Assembly (NCBI RefSeq): GCF_000470315.2
Contig: NZ_CBRF02000001.1
Span: 224,525 to 288,524, forward strand
Length of the DNA stretch: 64,000 bases
DNA from: Psychromonas sp. SP041
GTDB lineage: Bacteria; Pseudomonadota; Gammaproteobacteria; Enterobacterales; Psychromonadaceae
Reading direction: 5' to 3'
In this document: positions 49,590-56,632 of the stretch, piece after piece
Numbering within the stretch: the first letter of the stretch is position 1
How the letters are laid out: every line of letters begins with the position of its first letter
Made by a program: the position numbers and the translations under genes
The notes under the pieces: generated by a model
What the model was told of the DNA's origin: nothing
The model's database searches: none
What the model saw: the letters and a program-made list of their open reading frames with translations, nothing else

Positions 49590-50562
49590 TAAGCTTATCT
49601 GAAATCATACTTAGGAGATCGCTCTTTTCTTGAATTAGTAATTTATTTTGATTCGTAAGATTTAATTCTCTTTCTCTTATTGTTGCAATAATTTCATTAG
49701 TATTTTTTGATTCTTGGTCACGCTTAGTTTTTTCTTCTGACAGTTGGGCTGTTAGCTCTGAATTAATTTTAATCGCTTTAGATAAGGCCTTGGTTTCTGC
49801 AGCTAAGTTTTTAGTTAGCGTGTTCTGTGCCTCTTGCTCTTTTTCAAGGAGTTCATAGAGCTCAATAATGTCTCTATTTTGATCTTCAGATAATGCTTTA
49901 TTGGCTTTAAGCTCATTGCCTGTGTCGTCTATTATTTGAGAAAGCTTATTACGTTCCTCTGCATGCTTAGTTTCTAACGCGCTCTTTTCTTTTGCATACT
50001 GAGTTTTGTTTTCAGTTATCGTTAGTTTTAATTGTCCATCGACATTAATTAGGTGCTTTATTTGATTTTCGTTATTCTGAATGATTTGTGAAAGGGACTC
50101 GATTTTCAAATCTCTTAGATTTAACGTGTTATTTGTTTTATCCATCTCTTTAGATTGTTCTGTGATTTGAATTCTGAGCTTTGCGCTATCCTTCATCTCA
50201 TCATCAAGCTTCCTGGACAGCCTCTCAGCTCGTTCTTCAGACTTTATGAATCTGCCCTCGATACTTTCTAACTGGGCCTTAAACTCAGTCTCGCTTGCAA
50301 CAAGCTTTGATGTTGACTCTTCAAGAATAGTAGATGCCAGAAGTTCAACTTGTGCCATTATTTTTGATGAAACAACTGACTTGATAGTTGTCTGTTCCTC
50401 TAAAAGTATCTCTTTCTTATATTTTTGTATTGTTGAAAAAGAGCCTCTATTAAGTATTTTTCTAATTAGCTCATTCGTGGGCTTTTCACCATTTCCATTG
50501 ATCTCAATTATTGCTAATCGAACATCTTCTTTATTGATTGGATTTGAAATGGTGTCATTCAT
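49582..50562 (-). CDS. kfrA: KfrA-like plasmid DNA-binding protein
   Basis: Residues of about 10-60 (NKEDVRLAIIEINGNGEKPT, NELIRKILNRGSFSTIQKY) match the KfrA N-terminal DNA-binding domain, with the order VxxA, PTxxxIR, GSxxTI. The rest, about 60-326, is one long coiled coil. KfrA of plasmid RK2 autoregulates its gene and supports plasmid segregation by forming filament-like structures. Its presence is the best single sign that this window is plasmid DNA. AAGGG precedes the ATG. Confidence 0.85.
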   Translation of the reverse strand: MNDTISNPINKEDVRLAIIEINGNGEKPTNELIRKILNRGSFSTIQKYKKEILLEEQTTIKSVVSSKIMAQVELLASTILEESTSKLVASETEFKAQLESIEGRFIKSEERAERLSRKLDDEMKDSAKLRIQITEQSKEMDKTNNTLNLRDLKIESLSQIIQNNENQIKHLINVDGQLKLTITENKTQYAKEKSALETKHAEERNKLSQIIDDTGNELKANKALSEDQNRDIIELYELLEKEQEAQNTLTKNLAAETKALSKAIKINSELTAQLSEEKTKRDQESKNTNEIIATIRERELNLTNQNKLLIQEKSDLLSMISDKLNK

Positions 50563-50606
50563 TATTATGCCCTTAGAATACGTATTTAAATTGGTATAAA
50601 ACAGAA

Positions 50607-50635
50607 AATATACCTTTAATTACAGTTGGTGTCTA
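50607..50635 (-). promoter_or_regulatory. kfrA promoter
   Basis: The minus strand reads TAGACA, 17 bp, TATATT. A TACGTA box at 50579-50584 lies between it and the start codon. Confidence 0.6.
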
Positions 50636-51191
50636 TATATAAAATGATATAAGAGCTATGGCTTTTTGGATGCATCTGTCTGGCTATGAGGCACTACGTA
50701 TGGTGATGCATAATCCTTAACATTCTAATTCTATGTAAGCAGCAGAAATAAAGGAGCACGGTGTACTTACGTATTACAGTTATACGTAATTTATTGTAGT
50801 ACGTATTGTGATGTATTATGTAAAAACGTATTGATTTAAATATTGATAAATTCAATTAAGCAAAGTGAGCATCTGTTCTATTTTAAGGCTTAACAATTAG
50901 AAGTGTCGGTAACCGACGATTAATTATTTTTATAATTTGAATGTTATGGATTTAAAATTAGGCCTGGTCAAACTATGTGTCGGAAACCGACACTTTAAGT
51001 AATATTTGATAGTTGGATTAGTGATTGTTTGTAAATTTAATAATTTAATCTTTAAATAATTATAAGGATTAAATATTTTATTTTAATTATTTTCATTGTG
51101 ATGGATTGTTGTGGCAAATCCTGTTGAACAGGGGCTTAAAACACACCTTTTTTTTAGGTAAAACTTGCTGTTTTTAGGGATATTAATGAGT

Positions 51192-51222
51192 AAAGCCTAA
51201 AATAATGGTTATTTTAGGCTTT
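51192..51222 (-). terminator. long hairpin after eptA
   Basis: A 14-bp perfect stem (AAAGCCTAAAATAA with TTATTTTAGGCTTT) and a 3-nt loop follow the eptA stop by about 46 bp. The T-run on the minus strand is only three. Confidence 0.6.
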
Positions 51223-51268
51223 ATTAAAGAATTATTAGTGAAATCTTATATCTTTAACTTAAATATCA

Positions 51269-52981
51269 CTATGATTTACACTTTTGAATAAGGTCTAAAT
51301 CTGGATTGATTGCTTCACTGATAACTCCGCCCATACCCAAAACGGTGTGAAATAAATTATCATGTGAAACAGTACTGTTTTTAGCAATATCTCTTAGACA
51401 ATTCTCATTAATTCCTCTTTCACTTATAAAGTCATCTGACATCCAAAGATAAAAAGGAACATGACGTTGCTCATCTGGAGAAAATGAATAAGGATAGCCA
51501 TGCAGATAAATGCCATTTTCACCAAGTGACTCACCGTGGTCACTTAAGTAAATCAAGGCAACATTATATTCTGAACTATAGTCTTTAAGGATAGAAATTG
51601 CCTCATGAATAATTGAGTCAGTATATACAATTGTATTGTCATAGGTATTTGTAATTTGAGTGTCTGAACAATTTTCAATATCAGCTCGATCACAAGTAGG
51701 GGAGAATACTCCTATTTCTTTAGGGTATCGTTTCCAATAAGTAGGCCCATGACTACCCATTAAATGAATCGCAACAAATTTGTCACCATTAGGATTCTTT
51801 TGTTTGAACAGATCATTATTGTCATCAATTGAATCTATTCTGTCTTTTAAATCTTTGAGCATGACTCCATCGTGACAAGAATTTCCGTCACAAAATTCAT
51901 TTACTTCACTTCTATCAATAGTAATAGATGGTGTGCGTTTATCAACACCTTTACTGCCGCCATCATTTTCAATCCATAAAGTACTGACACCCGCATGTTG
52001 TAATACATTAATAAAATTGTCAGAATTTTTAGCAATTCGTTTTTTATAGTTATTTCTATTTAACGACGAAAACATGCAAGGTACAGAATGAGCAGTTGCA
52101 GTGCCGCATGATTCAGTATCTTGGAAAGAAATAAGATCATCTTCTAGCGTATAAGGATTAGTATTTCTTTCGTAACCATTATATGAAATATTCGCACTTC
52201 GAGCTGTTTCACCTAATACAAAAATGGTTAGAGTAGGCTTCCCATTTTTAGCTGGCAAAATTTTAGCATCTGTTCCGACTTGTTTATATTCAATCGGGTT
52301 AACAAAGTAATTCTTCTTAATGTACTTGTAACTTGAGTAGGCGTGTGATGGAACAATAAGCATATTCATATATTTATTGTTTCGGCCAATAGAAGAGTAA
52401 TCTTTATAGAAAAATGCACAAACAGTAAGAATAACAACAATGGATAAAAGTACTGAACAAACTCTGCTTAAAATTTCTTTAAAGATAGAATCTTTAACTT
52501 CAAGCTTGGCAAACAATACCCAAACAGATGGAAGCAAGCCTGTGAAAATAAAATATATTAATGCTTTAGAACTGTAGTATGAACCAGCTTCAGATGAATC
52601 TGTTTGCAGGATATTTTCAATCATATCCAGATCAAAAATAGTTCCGTAATTTAAAGTAGCAAAACTAGCAAGAGAAGAAGTAACCAATAATGTAATGATG
52701 ATCGGTTTTACTATATAGGGAAACGCAAAAACACTATAAATAATATTAAATGCTGCTACTAAGGTAATAGGAATTGTTATTAGAAATAATATTCCAACTG
52801 AAGGGTTTCCCTCAGTAACTTTAAGGAACTCAAGAAAAATTGGTAGGTTTAACATTACTCCAAAATAAAGTGAAACCATAAATGTAAACTGAGTATATGA
52901 AACACTAAAGTAATTGCTGTTAAATACTTTGTGAAACGAACCACTAATGCCGGATTTTATTTGTGTGTTTTTATGTAACAT
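51269..52981 (-). CDS. eptA: EptA/MCR-family phosphoethanolamine transferase
   Basis: An inner-membrane enzyme with five membrane segments (about 30-195) and a periplasmic alkaline-phosphatase-like domain. Catalytic and metal residues are present: Glu258 in LGETARSANIS, nucleophile Thr294 in ESCGTATAHSVPCMFS, and the YLSDHGESLGENGIYLHG motif. Several Cys pairs (SCG...PC, FCDGNSC, TCDRADIENC) match the disulfides of EptA and MCR. The family adds phosphoethanolamine to lipid A and can lower sensitivity to polymyxins. Length (570 aa) is slightly above the usual 540. Whether it acts on lipid A here is inference. Confidence 0.9.
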   Translation of the reverse strand: MLHKNTQIKSGISGSFHKVFNSNYFSVSYTQFTFMVSLYFGVMLNLPIFLEFLKVTEGNPSVGILFLITIPITLVAAFNIIYSVFAFPYIVKPIIITLLVTSSLASFATLNYGTIFDLDMIENILQTDSSEAGSYYSSKALIYFIFTGLLPSVWVLFAKLEVKDSIFKEILSRVCSVLLSIVVILTVCAFFYKDYSSIGRNNKYMNMLIVPSHAYSSYKYIKKNYFVNPIEYKQVGTDAKILPAKNGKPTLTIFVLGETARSANISYNGYERNTNPYTLEDDLISFQDTESCGTATAHSVPCMFSSLNRNNYKKRIAKNSDNFINVLQHAGVSTLWIENDGGSKGVDKRTPSITIDRSEVNEFCDGNSCHDGVMLKDLKDRIDSIDDNNDLFKQKNPNGDKFVAIHLMGSHGPTYWKRYPKEIGVFSPTCDRADIENCSDTQITNTYDNTIVYTDSIIHEAISILKDYSSEYNVALIYLSDHGESLGENGIYLHGYPYSFSPDEQRHVPFYLWMSDDFISERGINENCLRDIAKNSTVSHDNLFHTVLGMGGVISEAINPDLDLIQKCKS

Positions 52982-53009
52982 GTAAGTGCCTTGGATTAAT
53001 ATAAAACAA

Positions 53010-53034
53010 AAACTGACACAGTAAGTGTCAGTTT
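53010..53034 (-). terminator. intrinsic terminator inside the eptA leader
   Basis: A 10-bp perfect stem (AAACTGACAC with GTGTCAGTTT) and a 5-nt loop are followed on the minus strand by TTTTTGTTTT. It lies between the eptA promoter and the eptA start, so it both ends the nadD operon and could attenuate eptA. Confidence 0.85.
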
Positions 53035-53067
53035 ATCTATTCTCAGAGGCCAAAATTCTGAGTTATA

Positions 53068-53096
53068 ATTATAGTAAATTTAGTATAAATGGTCAA
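53068..53096 (-). promoter_or_regulatory. eptA promoter, shared family
   Basis: The minus strand reads TTGACC, 17 bp, TATAAT with TATACTAAATTTA in the spacer, identical over that stretch to the promoter at 25861. A second small hairpin (CTCAGA with TCTGAG) would form at the 5' end of the message. Confidence 0.8.
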
Positions 53097-53109
53097 TTAT
53101 TAATTGATA

Positions 53110-53817
53110 TTAATTGACATAAGGCTCTAATTTACTTAAAAAATCTAATATAATTTTGGACAAATGGGAGTGTAGGTCATCCATTTTTTCTCTTAAAATA
53201 GTTTCTTCAATCACCTTAAATCGATGTGTTCTGCCTGTATAAAAGCATATTAAAATATTGCCATTATGATTCCAGTTTTTTACTTTAATAAAAATATTTT
53301 TTTCCATAGCCAGCTTTAAAGTAATATCCATCTGGCCTTCAATGAGAGATTGAATGAAATCATCTTCTTTATTTTTAGCAGCGATGTTTAAGACACCAAC
53401 ACCATTGCCGTACTTAGAAAGTGCAGATATGGCTATATGGGAAGAAAGTTCTTTCCCGTATATGGATTTATCGGAAAGTCGCATAATCGCTCTCGTTTGC
53501 TCAAAGCCCATTTCTTCTGATGTAACTGTTCCTTTAGTTGGGATCATGCACATTAACGCGATGTATATTGACTCACTTGAAATAGTGGGGCTAAGAATAT
53601 TGTTAAAGCGCTTAAGTAATTTCTTAAAGAAGTATCGGACTTCTTTGATCTGATAAAGCTCTTCAGTTACGTTGTCGTATCCAGAAACAACAATCTGCAG
53701 CTTATTATTTGGTGTTCCTTTATGGTTCTGCAAAAGAAGATACACTCGCTTAACTCTTCTGTTCAAGATGTCATCACGGCTTATTTCAACGCTTGCTATA
53801 TCTTCTGTGTTGCTCAA
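53110..53817 (-). CDS. hypothetical protein translated from TTG, coupled to nadD
   Basis: This unrecognised soluble protein of 235 aa starts with TTG at 53817, overlapping the TGA of nadD by four bases. An AAGGAGGGAG ribosome site at the end of nadD fits this start well. It is therefore firmly co-translated with NadD and may act in nicotinamide metabolism or its control. A region rich in basic and hydrophobic residues (IKVKNWNHNGNILICFYTGR) shows no known motif. Confidence 0.7.
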   Translation of the reverse strand: MSNTEDIASVEISRDDILNRRVKRVYLLLQNHKGTPNNKLQIVVSGYDNVTEELYQIKEVRYFFKKLLKRFNNILSPTISSESIYIALMCMIPTKGTVTSEEMGFEQTRAIMRLSDKSIYGKELSSHIAISALSKYGNGVGVLNIAAKNKEDDFIQSLIEGQMDITLKLAMEKNIFIKVKNWNHNGNILICFYTGRTHRFKVIEETILREKMDDLHSHLSKIILDFLSKLEPYVN

Positions 53818-54392
53818 AGAACTCCCTCCTTCGGAGATACAGACCAGATGCCTTCTTCCTGTGTAATGTGCGAGTTAATCAATATTTCATGCACTCCTGG
53901 TGTTACTAATGACGAAAAGTCTTTATTTGTAGCAATAAGCTCGCGAACAAGAGTACTTCTAATCGCTTTAAACTCTAATCCAAAAACAACTTCCCATTTA
54001 TCAAGAATCTTTTCTGAATTATAAAACTTGCTCCAGCCTTCCTTATTGTCCGGTCCTGCAATAAAACTGAATTTGTGACTTTCTCCAAGTTCACTTTGTA
54101 GAAAAGAAAGGACATCAAAAGTATAAATTGGACCAGTTTTATTGCTTGAGATCTTACTTTCAATATCTTTGCAAACAACAAATTCATAACCTTTACTCTG
54201 ATTTATATCTTGAGCAAATGCTTGAAGCAAAGACAGTCGAAAAGAGTATGGGTACATATTCTTGCCGAAGGCATGGGAAAATGAAGGAATTAACCAAACT
54301 TCATCAAATTGGTTAAACTGCTCTATTAAAGAAAGATGCCCAAGAGTGGGTGGGGAGAATGCAGAGCCTAAAACTCCAACTTTAATTGTCAT
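53814..54392 (-). CDS. nadD: nicotinate-mononucleotide adenylyltransferase
   Basis: A nucleotidylyl-transferase of 192 aa. The N-terminus GVLGSAFSPPTLGHLSLIEQ has the GxFxPxTxGH motif, and IRSTLVRE near residue 150 matches the second signature (ISSTxIR) for ATP. GPDNKEGWSKFY parallels the GxDxxxxxxxW segment that contacts the nicotinate ring in NadD. It joins ATP and nicotinate mononucleotide to give deamido-NAD. Substrate preference (NaMN or NMN) cannot be fixed by eye. A promoter is at 54422-54449. Confidence 0.88.
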   Translation of the reverse strand: MTIKVGVLGSAFSPPTLGHLSLIEQFNQFDEVWLIPSFSHAFGKNMYPYSFRLSLLQAFAQDINQSKGYEFVVCKDIESKISSNKTGPIYTFDVLSFLQSELGESHKFSFIAGPDNKEGWSKFYNSEKILDKWEVVFGLEFKAIRSTLVRELIATNKDFSSLVTPGVHEILINSHITQEEGIWSVSPKEGVL

Positions 54393-54421
54393 AATTTACC
54401 CTTATTTGAAAATAAGGGCTA

Positions 54422-54449
54422 ATAGTATGCAAATTATGAATATTGTCAA
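54422..54449 (-). promoter_or_regulatory. nadD operon promoter
   Basis: The minus strand reads TTGACA, 16 bp, TACTAT. It lies 30 bp before the nadD start. Confidence 0.5.
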
Positions 54450-54463
54450 TATGAAGATTGGTG

Positions 54464-55126
54464 TTAACTAGAGAACTTTATCCCATAGCTATATATAATG
54501 CTCCCGCCTTTTATTGTGTTAATTATTTCTTTAGATAGGTTTGAGGGTAATGCTGGGCATCCTTCGCTTCGACCCAGCATGCCTGTTGCTTCAATTGCTT
54601 GATGCTTTGAGTATGGGGCACCGTGAACAACAATGTATCTCTTTCGCGCATTATCATTGATGCCTTTATCTAAGCCATCTATTTTTAATGAGTATCCATT
54701 GGCTCCATAGTATGTTTCAGCAGTAATGAATGAGCCAAGTGATGTTTGTAGGGAGTTTATATTGTTAGAAAATTCAGTGGCATATAATTTTCCACTTCCA
54801 ATGCCATGGGAGACATAAGTGTTATAGAGTAGCTTTGGATTTTTGACATCAATAACATAAAATCTTTTCGAACTTGAAGGTTTTGAATAATCTATGATTG
54901 TTAACACTTCTTTTTCTTTATCAAGATACGAGTACTCTTCGAATGCTCTCATGAACACTTCTTTATTTACAATGTTATTTAGATTTGCTTTTGCATAGGT
55001 ATAATAAGCCCAAGCTTTATAACCGGTGTATTGATATTGGCTGTTATTTGATTCTGCATGTGATGTTACTGGCATCATTGTCGATGCAATCAATGAGATC
55101 AATAGCATATTATATTTAATTGTCAT
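54464..55126 (-). CDS. exported L,D-transpeptidase-like protein
   Basis: A signal peptide (MTIKYNMLLISLIASTMMPV, cleavage near SHA) precedes a catalytic domain with YIVVHGAPYSK and MLGRSEGCPALP. The pattern HG...GRSxGCP with Ser and Cys is that of the second L,D-transpeptidase catalytic family (murein L,D-transpeptidase-like). The Cys should be the nucleophile. It would cut or cross-link peptidoglycan peptides in the periplasm. It is divergent from pncB across a 161-bp region. Confidence 0.82.
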   Translation of the reverse strand: MTIKYNMLLISLIASTMMPVTSHAESNNSQYQYTGYKAWAYYTYAKANLNNIVNKEVFMRAFEEYSYLDKEKEVLTIIDYSKPSSSKRFYVIDVKNPKLLYNTYVSHGIGSGKLYATEFSNNINSLQTSLGSFITAETYYGANGYSLKIDGLDKGINDNARKRYIVVHGAPYSKHQAIEATGMLGRSEGCPALPSNLSKEIINTIKGGSIIYSYGIKFSS

Positions 55127-55225
55127 TTTTAGCCGATGTTGTTGGTTGTTATTTTAATTTCAGAGCTATTTTCTAGAACTTAATATATATCAATAAAAAA
55201 AATCAGTCAAATTGCCATAGGTTAC

Positions 55226-55254
55226 TTGCAATGTGATAGTAACCTATTTATACT
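55226..55254 (+). promoter_or_regulatory. pncB promoter with inverted-repeat operator
   Basis: The site reads TTGCAA, 17 bp, TATACT. An inverted repeat (GGTTACT at 55220-55226, 11-nt gap, AGTAACC at 55238-55244) covers the -35 box and spacer, as expected for a repressor of NAD salvage genes. Confidence 0.6.
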
Positions 55255-55287
55255 TAATTCAATTAAACGAATAAGTCGAGAAAACAT

Positions 55288-56562
55288 ATGTCAGAATTAC
55301 TATTTAGAAAGAAAAAGAATTTATTAACCCCTAATGCCTCTGTTTTCGCAGAAGATGGCATGCCTATTATCAATAGCCTTATGGATACTGACATGTATAA
55401 GATATACATGTTGCAACCAATATCTAGTCGATACATGGCAGCAGAAGCTAAAATGAAATTTCTTTGTCGTGATAGTGAAGACCTTATTCCATATATTCCT
55501 GAAATCATTAAGCAAGTTAAAATGGTAGGTGATCTTCGATTTACCTCTGATCAGCTTTCTTTTTTAGAAAACAAGATACCTGCACTTAAGCGCTCTTTTG
55601 TGAAAGGGTATTTAAGAATGTTTAAGCTTTTTCCTGAAGATGTTTCAATAAGAGAAGAGAAAGGGCAAGTGGCTATCACAACATCTGGTAACTGGGCTCA
55701 AATAACAATGTGGGAAATAATTATTCTTGCAATCGTTAGTGAAATTAGAAACAAAGCTCTTCATCCGAACATTGATTTAGACGACATTCGTCATAAGTTA
55801 TCTCAAAAAGTTAGTTCGTTTTACCAGCTTGCATCAGAGCAAAAAATTGATCTATCGGATCTTAATATTGCTGACTTTGGTACTCGACGTAGACTGTCAT
55901 TTAAAACACAATTTGCTGTGGTTGACTACTTGAAACATGCAATGCCAGACCATTTTGTTGGAACAAGCAATGTGCATATTGCTCGAGAGCTAGACTTAAA
56001 AGCAATTGGCACTCAAGCACACGAATGGTGGCAGGCTCATCAAGCACTGTCTGGTCATAGACTTATTGACTCTCAAAAAGCAGCACTTCAAGCATGGGCT
56101 GATGAATACAGAGGTGAGTTAGGCGATGCACTTACTGATTGTATTTCAATGGATGCATTTTTAAATGATTTTGATAAGTATTTTTCATTATTATTTAGTG
56201 GCATGAGACATGATTCTGGATGTCCTTTTGAGTGGGGTGAAAAAGCCATTGCTCACTATGAAAAATTAGGCATTGATCCAAAAACCAAGACGCTTATTTT
56301 CTCAGATGGACTAAAGCTTGGCCAAGAAGTATTAGACCTATATTCTCGATTTAAAGACCGTATTAACGTTAGCTTTGGTATCGGAACTAATTTAACTTGT
56401 GATGTAGAAGGTGTTAAACCTATGAACATTGTAATGAAGATGGTCGAGCTTAATGATAACCCAGTTGCAAAACTTTCGGATTCACCGGGCAAATCGATGT
56501 GTGATGATCAATCTTACGTTGAATACCTAAAAAAAGTTTTCAAATACGACGTTAAAGGTTAA
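55288..56562 (+). CDS. pncB: nicotinate phosphoribosyltransferase
   Basis: The protein (424 aa) is of usual PncB length. Key segments are IINSLMDTDMYKIYMLQ (substrate-binding start), FGTRRRLSF, GTSNVHIAREL, GTQAHEWWQAH (with the His that is phosphorylated in the family) and MRHDSGCPFEWGEKAI. It joins nicotinate and PRPP to make nicotinate mononucleotide, helped by ATP. The first 24 residues precede the conserved core and could be an extension. NadE follows 70 bp after the stop, so the two are likely co-transcribed. Confidence 0.93.
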   Translation: MSELLFRKKKNLLTPNASVFAEDGMPIINSLMDTDMYKIYMLQPISSRYMAAEAKMKFLCRDSEDLIPYIPEIIKQVKMVGDLRFTSDQLSFLENKIPALKRSFVKGYLRMFKLFPEDVSIREEKGQVAITTSGNWAQITMWEIIILAIVSEIRNKALHPNIDLDDIRHKLSQKVSSFYQLASEQKIDLSDLNIADFGTRRRLSFKTQFAVVDYLKHAMPDHFVGTSNVHIARELDLKAIGTQAHEWWQAHQALSGHRLIDSQKAALQAWADEYRGELGDALTDCISMDAFLNDFDKYFSLLFSGMRHDSGCPFEWGEKAIAHYEKLGIDPKTKTLIFSDGLKLGQEVLDLYSRFKDRINVSFGIGTNLTCDVEGVKPMNIVMKMVELNDNPVAKLSDSPGKSMCDDQSYVEYLKKVFKYDVKG

Positions 56563-56632
56563 AAGCCATAATTTTGTAGCTATGCATTCATTTTGTATAG
56601 CTACAATCACAAGTCCTCTAGGGGTATTAAGC

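Larger units (their letters stand above)
50563..51268. other. 706-bp non-coding region with palindromes, plasmid maintenance candidate
   Basis: No gene is present. TACGTA occurs at 50579, 50695, 50768, 50783 and 50800. Two inverted repeats share GTCGG/CCGAC: GTCGGT-A-ACCGAC (50905-50917) and GTGTCGG-AAA-CCGACAC (50977-50993). The right part (50820-51110) is extremely AT-rich. Clustered short repeats next to kfrA and a very AT-rich stretch are what an operator, centromere or origin would look like. Confidence 0.6.
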
